Assembly: GCA_041663285.1 (NCBI GenBank)
Contig: JBAZSP010000037.1
Span: 1 to 5,278 of the forward strand
Direction: 5' to 3'
Source: UBA1435 sp041663285
GTDB lineage: Bacteria; Patescibacteriota; Microgenomatia; UBA12405
Length of the DNA stretch: 5,278 nt
Part shown: piece after piece, positions 1 to 3,987 of the stretch
Position numbering within the stretch: the first letter of the stretch is position 1
Layout of the letters: the number at the start of each line of letters is the position of its first letter
Translations under genes and position numbers: made by a program
Notes under the pieces: generated by a model
What the model saw: only the letters and a program-made list of their open reading frames with translations
Databases searched by the model: none
What the model was told of the DNA's origin: nothing

Positions 1-33
1 GCCAAAAAGCTGATTTAAGGCTAAAATAGGGAA

Positions 34-450
34 ATGAAATATGTTAGCGGCTCCGAAAAAGATACTTTTAATTTTGCGAAAAAATTCGCTAAAACCTTAA
101 AGGGTGGCGAGGCAATTGGATTGATTGGCGACCTTGGCGCAGGCAAAACTGTTTTTGCCAAAGGCCTCGCTGCCGGGCTAGGCATCAAGCAAAAAATCAC
201 CAGCCCGACTTTTGTTCTGATGCGAGTCTATCCGGTAAAAAAAGTAAGAATCAAAAATTTCATCCACATCGACGCCTATCGCCTGAAATCCGCCGCTGAC
301 CTGGAGGCCATCGGCGCTAAAGAATATTTCTCCGACCCGGTCTCAGTCATACTGATTGAATGGGCAGACAGGGTAAAAAAAATGTTGCCAAAAAAAATTA
401 AATATATTAACATTAACTCAATAAATGAAAGGAGAATTATAATTTACTAA
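34..450 (+). CDS. tsaE: tRNA threonylcarbamoyladenosine biosynthesis ATPase TsaE
   Basis: P-loop ATPase that works with TsaB and TsaD in the cytoplasm to make N6-threonylcarbamoyladenosine at position 37 of ANN-decoding tRNAs. All family blocks are visible in order: Walker A GDLGAGKT (residues 32-39), the TSPTF switch-like segment (56-60), HIDAYRL (78-84) and IEWADR (108-113). At 138 residues it is close to the usual short TsaE length and looks complete, with a lysine-rich, AT-rich C-terminal tail. The ATG at 34 has a purine-rich AGGG just upstream. Bases 1-18 read in frame to a TAA and may be the tail of an upstream plus-strand gene, so tsaE could be inside an operon. TsaB and TsaD are not in the window. 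Identity is secure; operon membership is a guess. Confidence 0.96.
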   Translation: MKYVSGSEKDTFNFAKKFAKTLKGGEAIGLIGDLGAGKTVFAKGLAAGLGIKQKITSPTFVLMRVYPVKKVRIKNFIHIDAYRLKSAADLEAIGAKEYFSDPVSVILIEWADRVKKMLPKKIKYININSINERRIIIY

Positions 451-453
451 TAA

Positions 454-467
454 TGCCTGTACAGGCA
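454..467. repeat. 14-bp perfect palindrome between tsaE and the next gene
   Basis: TGCCTGTACAGGCA is a perfect inverted repeat in the 24-base gap after tsaE, ending 7 bases before the next ATG. It shares the half-site GCCTG/CAGGC with the palindrome at 2125-2136. It could be a protein-binding site or one copy of an interspersed genomic palindrome. No T-run follows, so a terminator is unlikely. Confidence 0.6.
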
Positions 468-474
468 AAAAATT

Positions 475-828
475 ATGAGTGAAAACATTTTAGAAAAATC
501 GGTGATTGAGCCTAGTTCGGAAAAAATAATTCTCAAGTCAGAAAAACAAGATTCTAATATCGGGAAAGGCGATCTGGAGTTGTTGGCAAATAAGTATGAG
601 TTAAAAGGTGGGATTCCTGAAGATGGCTCAGAGGCAATGACTAGGTTGACTCAAGCCTGCGTTGAACTGAATGATGCAGTCAAAGCCTTAGAAACAATTG
701 ATAAATCTGATTTTCCTGAAGCGGAAAAAAGGGTAATGGTGGCCTACCAGGAATTAAAGCTCATGTTTATTTATCCGGATGACGATAATTTAAAGGGATT
801 CGCGCGTGAAGTTGCGGAATCCCTTTAG
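475..828 (+). CDS. Hypothetical protein, 117 residues
   Basis: Not recognised. The protein is soluble and strongly charged. Its first ~35 residues are rich in Glu, Lys and Ser and look disordered. From about residue 54 the pattern is helical (TRLTQACVELNDAVKALETI, then AEKRVMVAYQELKLMFIYP), which could form a small helical hairpin. There is no signal peptide, membrane segment or metal-binding motif. It starts 24 bases after tsaE on the same strand, so co-transcription is likely, but the bases before the ATG at 475 give only a weak ribosome site. Base composition resembles tsaE. Its TAG overlaps the stop codon of the convergent gene. The uninterrupted length and operon position favour a real gene; the function is unknown. 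Confidence 0.6.
   Translation: MSENILEKSVIEPSSEKIILKSEKQDSNIGKGDLELLANKYELKGGIPEDGSEAMTRLTQACVELNDAVKALETIDKSDFPEAEKRVMVAYQELKLMFIYPDDDNLKGFAREVAESL
791..827. terminator. Inverted repeat at the convergent gene ends
   Basis: An 11-bp perfect inverted repeat (TAAAGGGATTC at 791-801 and its complement at 817-827, 15-base loop) lies over the last codons and stop of the plus-strand gene and over the stop of the minus-strand gene. No long T-run follows on either strand, so it is only terminator-like. A second dyad, CCAGCG-ATT-CGCTGG, follows directly at 832-846 inside the end of the minus-strand gene. Both may protect transcript ends or limit read-through between the convergent genes. Confidence 0.45.
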
Positions 829-1064
829 TGGCCAGCGATTCGCTGGTCAACGTTTACGAAGATGTGGTCATTGACCCGGATTACGTTCCGGTAAAAAAGG
901 TACTGACCCTCAGAGCCACAAAATATTCTTTGGTTGAGCACCAGGACTTCGCCAATGCCGTGTGTCAGCGCGAAGAGTAAATCATCGTGCTTCAGAGAAT
1001 AATACTCGCGCTCCCCCCATTGCCTGGACCAATCTTCCATCCGCTCCAGGAATTGTGCCTTCAT
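825..1064 (-). CDS. Hypothetical orphan protein, 79 residues
   Basis: Not recognised. It is a small soluble protein rich in aromatic residues: a charged, Trp-containing N-terminal helix (about residues 1-25) followed by alternating hydrophobic strands (GEVLVLNQRIF, YLFYRNVIRV, HIFVNV) that suggest a small beta fold. There is one Cys, and no signal peptide or membrane helix. The ATG at 1064 is supported by a very strong Shine-Dalgarno site, GGGAGG, 10 bases upstream, unlike the weak sites of lspA and dksA. Codons look richer in G and C than in the neighbours, a trait shared with the gene at 4146. It is followed on the minus strand only by the convergent gene, so it appears to be a single-gene unit. 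The strong ribosome site and its own upstream TATAAT make it credible. Confidence 0.7.
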   Translation of the reverse strand: MKAQFLERMEDWSRQWGEREYYSLKHDDLLFALTHGIGEVLVLNQRIFCGSEGQYLFYRNVIRVNDHIFVNVDQRIAGH

Positions 1065-1070
1065 CAGAAT

Positions 1071-1090
1071 CCACCTCCCAATAAATTATA
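1071..1090 (-). promoter_or_regulatory. Possible -10 element and strong RBS of the 79-residue gene
   Basis: Read on the minus strand, TATAAT (1090-1085) is followed 5 bases later by GGGAGGTGG (1079-1071) and then the ATG at 1064. If the -10 is used, the leader would be only about 14 bases. I see no good -35 at the usual distance, so the promoter part is weak; the ribosome site is clear. Confidence 0.45.
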
Positions 1091-1118
1091 AAATTATTTG
1101 AAACCTCCAAAGAGCAAT

Positions 1119-1150
1119 AAAAAAACAAACTACCATTAGTTTGCTTTTTT
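1119..1150 (-). terminator. Terminator of the dksA-lspA unit
   Basis: Stem CAAACT/AGTTTG (1126-1131 with 1138-1143, loop of 6) is flanked by an A-run on one side and a T-run on the other. It therefore reads as an intrinsic terminator in either direction. On the minus strand it lies 11 bases past the lspA stop and ends in seven T residues, the expected place for the end of that transcript. Confidence 0.8.
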
Positions 1151-1160
1151 ATTTATAGCA

Positions 1161-1619
1161 TTATAGTCTATTTTTGTCAATGGTTAACCAAAATAAGCCC
1201 AATAACCCGAACATAATCAAGGCGTCCGCAATATTAAAAACCGAATAATATTTTAAGCTGAAATAATCAATCACATAACCGAATTTCAGACGATCATACA
1301 GATTGCTGGCTGCCCCTAAAATAATAGCAGAATATAAAACCGTTTCGAAATAAGCAGTTTTTTTTATTTTTGAAACAAAAACATAAATCAAAAATATAAT
1401 TATCAAAAAAATTACTATGCTTAACCACCTACCGAATATCGGCAAAGAAAAGGCGATACCCTGATTTTTTGCCAAAACTATGCGGAACCAATCGCATATT
1501 AAATTTATTTCCGGACTAAAACTCACTGCCCATGCCTTGAACAATCGATCCAGTACAACTAAAAAAACAACTGCCGCCAATTGGGCTGTTGTTTTTATTC
1601 CGCCTTTAAACTTGAACAT
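1161..1619 (-). CDS. lspA: Lipoprotein signal peptidase (signal peptidase II)
   Basis: Membrane aspartyl protease that cuts the signal peptide of diacylated prolipoproteins before the lipobox cysteine. From the ATG at 1619 the protein has 152 residues, the normal size, with four hydrophobic segments (about 12-32, 63-82, 92-106, 131-147). The family blocks are present: D24 at the end of helix 1 with K28 nearby, KNQGIAFSL (51-59), the NLYDR...GYVIDYF block (N106, D109, D118) and FNIADA (128-133, with N129 and D132). The conserved aspartates of the last two blocks include the catalytic pair. A longer reading from 1658 begins with TTG, overlaps the upstream gene by 32 bases and adds 13 polar residues, so I prefer 1619. 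No clear Shine-Dalgarno site is seen; the 7-base gap after dksA suggests translational coupling. Confidence 0.95.
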   Translation of the reverse strand: MFKFKGGIKTTAQLAAVVFLVVLDRLFKAWAVSFSPEINLICDWFRIVLAKNQGIAFSLPIFGRWLSIVIFLIIIFLIYVFVSKIKKTAYFETVLYSAIILGAASNLYDRLKFGYVIDYFSLKYYSVFNIADALIMFGLLGLFWLTIDKNRL

Positions 1620-1626
1620 ATAAGTG

Positions 1627-2004
1627 TTAGGTATTTTGCAGTTTGGTTTTACAGTCAATACAAGCGCTGGCTACCGGTCTAGCCATCAATCTTTTTTCGC
1701 CAATTTCTTTGCCGCAATATTTACAAACTCCGTAGGTGCCAACTTCAATCCGTTTCAGGCTGCTATTGATATCGCGTAAATTCCCCTCCAACATCTCTTT
1801 AGTCGCCAGGTTGGTCGTGTAGCCCTCGATTTCTTGGGCATTCTCGTCGGGTTTTTCGCCGAATTCCGGAAACTTTGCCGCATGATCAGTGGAATTATTT
1901 GCAACTTTATTAAGTTCTTTTTCTAATTTATCCTTCTGCGACATGAGATCCGACTTGATTTGTGCCAGAATTTCCGGGCTGATTGCTATTTGTTTGTTGG
2001 TCAT
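1627..2004 (-). CDS. DksA/TraR family C4 zinc-finger protein
   Basis: Member of the DksA/TraR family, whose proteins insert a coiled coil into the RNA polymerase secondary channel and change promoter output, often together with ppGpp. Residues ~10-35 and ~62-87 form the two helices of a coiled-coil hairpin, with an acidic turn region (PDENAQEIE, 52-60). The zinc finger is complete: C94, C97, C115 and C118 in the pattern YGVCKYCG...CIDCK. At 125 residues it is somewhat shorter than E. coli DksA (151). The ATG at 2004 has no obvious Shine-Dalgarno site. It is transcribed with lspA from the promoter at 2059-2086, behind a terminator-like leader hairpin. Whether it acts like DksA or like the many lesser-known TraR-type relatives cannot be decided here. 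Confidence 0.9.
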   Translation of the reverse strand: MTNKQIAISPEILAQIKSDLMSQKDKLEKELNKVANNSTDHAAKFPEFGEKPDENAQEIEGYTTNLATKEMLEGNLRDINSSLKRIEVGTYGVCKYCGKEIGEKRLMARPVASACIDCKTKLQNT

Positions 2005-2022
2005 AATGTTGTTTTACCGATG

Positions 2023-2043
2023 AAAAAACCCTCAAACGAGGGT
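2023..2043 (-). terminator. Terminator-like hairpin in the dksA-lspA leader
   Basis: On the minus strand ACCCTC-GTTT-GAGGGT is followed at once by TTTTT, the form of an intrinsic terminator. It lies 18 bases before the dksA-like ATG and about 8 bases after the expected transcript start of the promoter at 2059-2086. No gene upstream needs it as an end signal at this position, so an attenuator or a 5' protective hairpin is plausible. Confidence 0.65.
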
Positions 2044-2058
2044 CGTCAACGCAATTAC

Positions 2059-2086
2059 ATTATAACAAGTTTTTACCGTTTGGCAA
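2059..2086 (-). promoter_or_regulatory. Promoter of dksA-lspA
   Basis: On the minus strand TTGCCA (2086-2081), a 16-base spacer and TATAAT (2064-2059) make a near-consensus sigma70-type promoter. The expected start is near 2051, giving a leader of about 47 bases to the ATG at 2004. Confidence 0.75.
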
Positions 2087-2124
2087 GAGGTCGGCATGGT
2101 TTAACTTTTCAAGAGAAATCCCTG

Positions 2125-2136
2125 CCTGCCGGCAGG
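2125..2136. repeat. 12-bp GC palindrome
   Basis: CCTGCCGGCAGG is a perfect palindrome preceded by an extra CCTG, in an otherwise AT-rich intergenic stretch. It shares GCCTG-type half-sites with the palindrome at 454-467. It may be a binding site or an interspersed genomic palindrome. Confidence 0.5.
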
Positions 2137-2154
2137 TCTCGCAATATTTGGGAT

Positions 2155-2184
2155 GAAACAGTTTTTTGAAGCAAAAACTGTTTC
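2155..2184. repeat. 12-bp perfect inverted repeat with T/A-rich arms
   Basis: GAAACAGTTTTT (2155-2166) and its exact complement (2173-2184) enclose a 6-base loop. On the plus strand AATTTT follows; on the minus strand there is no T-run. It could be a terminator reading in the plus direction, or a second stem-loop behind the hairpin at 2191-2255. Confidence 0.5.
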
Positions 2185-2190
2185 AATTTT

Positions 2191-2255
2191 AAAAGGGGCC
2201 CTACGCGGGCCTCGAATATATTAATATATTATTTTATAGGCCGCGATAGAGCCCC
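2191..2255 (-). terminator. Long three-tier hairpin ending in TTTT
   Basis: GGGGC (2195-2199) pairs with GCCCC (2251-2255). Inside it GCGGGCCT (2205-2212) pairs with AGGCCGC (2238-2244) with one bulge, and the tip is the 16-bp AT palindrome at 2215-2230. Read on the minus strand the structure ends in TTTT, so it can close a minus-strand transcript coming from 2551-2579. A shorter alternative stem is GGCCC/GGGCC (2197-2201 with 2207-2211). The short T-run makes terminator function uncertain. Confidence 0.5.
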
Positions 2256-2267
2256 AGCCCCAAGAGT

Positions 2268-2393
2268 TTATTTCTTACCATCTTGCGATAGCTTGAAATC
2301 TTGCTTCTCGAGGCGAGTTTTATCGCCTTGTTGTTGACTTGTCAAAGCACTTTCCACCGAATCTGTGGTAAATGTCAGAATTTCTTCCAGCAT
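2268..2393 (-). CDS. Possible small protein, 41 residues
   Basis: Too short for many gene finders. It reads ATG (2393) to TAA (2268) as a 41-residue peptide that starts with an amphipathic stretch (MLEEILTFTTDSVESALTS) and ends hydrophilic and Lys/Gln/Asp-rich (KQDFKLSQDGKK). AAAGG lies close before the ATG. A near-consensus promoter (2551-2579) points at it, and a GC-rich hairpin with TTTT follows its stop. Against it: the leader would be about 150 bases, the same bases form RNA stems (2347-2464), and a good terminator at 2466-2504 faces the other way. It could be a leader peptide, a small regulatory protein or chance. I do not recognise it. Confidence 0.35.
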   Translation of the reverse strand: MLEEILTFTTDSVESALTSQQQGDKTRLEKQDFKLSQDGKK

Positions 2394-2464
2394 CTACCTT
2401 TATTTGATGTTTGTTTGTATTCCTTTGGCCGTGTCAACACCGACCCGGAAGAACAGTGGAAAGC
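2347..2464. ncRNA. Candidate structured RNA region, strand undecided
   Basis: Nested complementary segments suggest a folded RNA: CTTTCCAC (2350-2357) with GTGGAAAG (2456-2463), TTCTTCC (2382-2388) with GGAAGAA (2447-2453), CATC (2391-2394) with GATG, and a bulged hairpin around the GTGT-CA-ACAC dyad (2427-2445). Directly after it, in the plus direction, comes a strong terminator (2466-2504). This would fit a plus-strand RNA of roughly 160 bases, but I see no convincing plus-strand promoter. On the minus strand a promoter is present and the same stems would fold around the start of the 41-codon ORF. It lacks the hallmark conserved segments of RNase P RNA, tmRNA and SRP RNA, and does not look like 6S RNA. 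Confidence 0.35.
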
Positions 2465-2465
2465 A

Positions 2466-2504
2466 AAAAACTTTTTCCAAAACCGCTTTGGGAAGAGTTT
2501 TTTT
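2466..2504 (+). terminator. Intrinsic terminator on the plus strand, no gene assigned
   Basis: On the plus strand an arm at 2467-2481 pairs with 2487-2501 through about 15 pairs, two of them G-U, with a small loop, and the structure ends in seven T residues. On the minus strand the two G-U pairs become A-C mismatches, so the plus direction is favoured. No plausible plus-strand protein ends here. Confidence 0.65.
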
Positions 2505-2550
2505 GTTTTGATTTTGATTTATATTTAAGGATCTTTTATTTGATATTAAA

Positions 2551-2579
2551 ATTATAGCATAAAATCCATAATTGAGCAA
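2551..2579 (-). promoter_or_regulatory. Promoter reading left into the structured region
   Basis: On the minus strand TTGCTC (2579-2574), a 17-base spacer and TATAAT (2556-2551). The expected start is near 2544. Downstream lie the structured region and the 41-codon ORF. Confidence 0.6.
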
Positions 2580-2660
2580 CGTCTCATTAATTACGTCAAG
2601 AGGGCATGCAAAATTGCTAATATATAATAAAAATTCATATTTAAAAAAAATTCATACACA

Positions 2661-2690
2661 ACTTAAGTCCACTAATTTGTAGACTTAAAT
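2661..2690 (-). repeat. Palindrome copy 1 (ACTTAAGTCCAC type)
   Basis: Twelve paired positions around a 6-base loop. As plus-strand RNA two pairs are C-A mismatches, but as minus-strand RNA these become G-U, so the stem is complete only there. A run of eight T residues follows on the minus strand after about 10 bases. It is closely related to the hairpin at 2730-2759. Confidence 0.55.
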
Positions 2691-2695
2691 AACAT

Positions 2696-2704
2696 TTATC
2701 CACA
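2696..2704 (+). other. Perfect DnaA-box 9-mer
   Basis: TTATCCACA matches the DnaA-box consensus TTATNCACA. It sits in a very AT-rich stretch (about 2600-2730) between two related palindromes. A weaker match with one mismatch lies at 2652-2660. There is no dnaA or dnaN nearby, and one perfect box does not make an origin. Confidence 0.4.
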
Positions 2705-2721
2705 GATATATAAATTTTCCT

Positions 2722-2759
2722 AAAAAATCACTTAAGTCCACGTTTATGTGGACTTAAGT
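2722..2759 (-). terminator. Palindrome copy 2, terminator on the minus strand
   Basis: ACTTAAGTCCAC (2730-2741) pairs perfectly with 2748-2759 around a 6-base loop; on the minus strand GA and six T residues follow. It lies behind the tRNA-Cys fragment in the same way that the hairpin at 2917-2956 lies behind the intact tRNA. Confidence 0.65.
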
Positions 2760-2771
2760 TCTAAGTAATTA

Positions 2772-2795
2772 TGAGGCCTGGGTGGGAATCGAACC
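2772..2795 (-). pseudogene. Copy of the 3' end of tRNA-Cys
   Basis: These 24 bases are identical to 2956-2979: the 3' half of the T-arm, the 3' acceptor strand and the discriminator of tRNA-Cys plus two flanking bases. Beyond them the match stops abruptly at a GC hairpin, GGGGC-GGAA-GCCCC (2796-2809), and no matching 5' acceptor strand follows, so no tRNA can fold. Such fragments arise by partial duplication or as the second attachment site of an element integrated at a tRNA 3' end. Only about 160 bases with no gene lie between the two copies. Confidence 0.65.
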
Positions 2796-2916
2796 GGGGC
2801 GGAAGCCCCACCCCGTCATTATTCTTGTTCATTAATGTGGCTAGATTTACATTAATCACTCTTGTTTCAATATTGCTTACTTTATCAGTCCGAAATTCTC
2901 ATCCTGCCCAAAACCT

Positions 2917-2956
2917 AAACAAAACAAGTCCGCTTCAAAGCAGACTTGTTTTGTTT
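2917..2956 (-). terminator. Hairpin directly behind tRNA-Cys
   Basis: A 14-bp perfect stem (2917-2930 with 2943-2956) continues after one mismatch with GC/GC around TTCAAA. On the minus strand it begins right after the discriminator base, and its 3' arm is T-rich, though no separate T-run follows. It probably ends or trims the tRNA transcript. Confidence 0.65.
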
Positions 2957-2957
2957 G

Positions 2958-3028
2958 AGGCCTGGGTGGGAATCGAACCCACGGTAAGAGTTTTGCAGAC
3001 TCATGCCTTACCACTTGGCGACCAGGCC
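2958..3028 (-). tRNA. tRNA-Cys (anticodon GCA)
   Basis: On the minus strand the 71-base cloverleaf is complete: acceptor GGCCTGG with CCAGGCC, D-arm GCC...GGC with GTGGTAA in the loop, anticodon arm around CTGCAAA (anticodon GCA), T-arm GTGGG-TTCGATT-CCCAC. The discriminator is U, as expected for cysteine tRNAs. CCA is not encoded; CAA follows, so it must be added after transcription. It has its own promoter (3045-3073) and a hairpin directly behind it. Confidence 0.97.
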
Positions 3029-3044
3029 GGTTATTAACTCCCTC

Positions 3045-3073
3045 AATATAACAAAAATATTATCTAAAAACAA
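3045..3073 (-). promoter_or_regulatory. Promoter of tRNA-Cys
   Basis: On the minus strand TTGTTT (3073-3068), a 17-base spacer and TATATT (3050-3045), placed 17 bases before the first tRNA base. Spacing and position are right for a short-leader stable-RNA promoter. Confidence 0.6.
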
Positions 3074-3102
3074 CACTACTTTCTCGAGATATAGACCCTC
3101 CT

Positions 3103-3172
3103 GTCATTCCTGCGCAGGCGGGAATCTTGGGCTCTCCAAATATAAAAAGATTCCCGACTGCGCGGGAATAAC
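3103..3172. repeat. REP-like long inverted repeat
   Basis: A 24-base arm at 3103-3126 matches the complement of 3149-3172 at 21 positions, with a 22-base spacer. Each arm contains its own smaller dyad of the ATTCC...GGAAT kind. This sequence style (GTCATTCC...GGGAATC) is typical of REP/MITE-like interspersed elements of many bacteria. It lies between the 3D-domain gene and the tRNA promoter and may also act as transcript end for the former. No transposase is present. Confidence 0.75.
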
Positions 3173-3205
3173 AAAAAATATCTAATACTATGCTTGAGAG
3201 TCAAT

Positions 3206-3835
3206 TTAATTGCTGTTTTCGACTACTTCAACTCGGGCGAGTTTAATCCCGAATTTTAACGCTTGTCCTTTATCCTTGAACCAGACATCCAGACGCTCCG
3301 GATGTCTCTTGTTCATGCGATCACGGACTATAAACACCCGATTGCCAAATAGCTCCGGAATGCGCACCTTGGTGCCAAATTTGAGGAAATTTGCCGCTAT
3401 GGTATCTTCAATCCCATGTTCACAAACATTAAAACCGTTAGCTGTGGTACAGGGGCTGTTATCGGTTTGCGCCGCCTCTGAGGTGTAAGCAGTCATTTGG
3501 TGGTATCCGTGGTTGGTTATTTTTAAACCAGTAATATCGCTAATTTCGACTTCATTTTTAGCTATTTTTACTCCAATAGCAGACGGAGTAGTCTCATTTT
3601 TTATATCAGTTAAAATGACATTTACGGTTTGGCTGGCCTGACAAGAATTTACTTCAGAATCGGATTTAAGTCCAATAAACTGTAGACTAAAGATGTCTTC
3701 TAATGCAATTTCCTTAGCCATAATCGGATAAGGGTAAAGTATAAAGTCAAAAAACAGAATAAAGGCCACTGTGCGAATAATCGCTCTTTTGGCCTTACTT
3801 AACTTCTTTGATTTTAGAATATTTTGGCTAATCAT
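3206..3835 (-). CDS. Secreted 3D-domain (double-psi barrel) protein
   Basis: The C-terminal ~100 residues match the 3D domain, a small double-psi beta-barrel related to the MltA and RlpA folds and found in cell-wall-active proteins. The three name-giving aspartates are visible: D125 (MTAYTSEAAQTDNSP), D172 (VRDRMN) and D183 (LDVWF). The strands FGTKVRIPELFGNRVFIVRD and ALKFGIKLARVEVVE are typical. The N-terminus has a basic stretch (residues 8-17) and a hydrophobic helix (18-34) ending near PIMAKE, so the protein is probably exported or anchored. Residues 60-110 look like an extra domain without a recognised family. The ATG at 3835 gives 209 residues; an upstream TTG at 3841 would add two. 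Two cysteines (C129, C138) flank a loop of the domain. A peptidoglycan role is inferred from the family; catalytic activity cannot be claimed. Confidence 0.85.
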   Translation of the reverse strand: MISQNILKSKKLSKAKRAIIRTVAFILFFDFILYPYPIMAKEIALEDIFSLQFIGLKSDSEVNSCQASQTVNVILTDIKNETTPSAIGVKIAKNEVEISDITGLKITNHGYHQMTAYTSEAAQTDNSPCTTANGFNVCEHGIEDTIAANFLKFGTKVRIPELFGNRVFIVRDRMNKRHPERLDVWFKDKGQALKFGIKLARVEVVENSN

Positions 3836-3936
3836 AAACAATTTCCGTATAATTTGCTAATATTAAATATTTATTGGGTAAATATGTCTGTTTTATTTTT
3901 TACAATACTTTTCTTTTATCTAAAATTGGGCAAATT

Positions 3937-3964
3937 AAAAGATCCTACCATACTCGGTAGGACC
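3937..3964 (-). terminator. Terminator-like hairpin in the leader of the 3D-domain gene
   Basis: On the minus strand GGTCCTACC (3964-3956) pairs with GGTAGGATC (3949-3941) through nine pairs including one G-U, with a 6-base loop, then TTTT. On the plus strand the G-U becomes a mismatch and no T-run follows, so it belongs to a minus-strand transcript. It lies about 15-20 bases after the expected start of the promoter at 3988-4016 and about 100 bases before the ATG of the 3D-domain gene. Confidence 0.65.
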
Positions 3965-3987
3965 TTAACGTTTTGAAAAATCATATC

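Noticed and set aside
1..18. Possible C-terminal end of an upstream plus-strand gene
   Set aside because: Six codons ending in TAA are too few to support a gene call.
1620..1658. Longer lspA start
   Set aside because: The codon at 1658 is TTG inside the dksA-like gene, and the extra residues are polar and atypical; the ATG at 1619 fits family length.
1960..2169. Plus-strand ORF of 69 residues
   Set aside because: It is antisense to the dksA-like start, leader and promoter; no ribosome site or recognisable sequence.
2347..2505. 6S RNA, RNase P RNA or tmRNA
   Set aside because: The conserved core segments of RNase P RNA and the tRNA-like end and tag of tmRNA are absent, and the internal loop is too asymmetric for 6S RNA.
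2301..2528. Plus-strand ORF of 75 residues
   Set aside because: It runs through the structured region and over the strong terminator at 2466-2504, has no ribosome site and an implausible Cys/Phe-rich sequence.
2661..2956. CRISPR array
   Set aside because: The repeated palindromes are too few and irregularly spaced, lack spacer-like units of even length, and no cas gene is present.
2771..3037. Plus-strand ORF of 88 residues
   Set aside because: It crosses the tRNA-Cys fragment, the tRNA terminator and the antisense strand of tRNA-Cys, so it is not a protein gene.
3003..3185. Plus-strand ORF of 60 residues
   Set aside because: It begins inside antisense tRNA-Cys and reads through the REP-like repeat.
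3210..3488. Plus-strand ORF of 92 residues
   Set aside because: Shadow of the 3D-domain gene, whose conserved motifs lie on the opposite strand.
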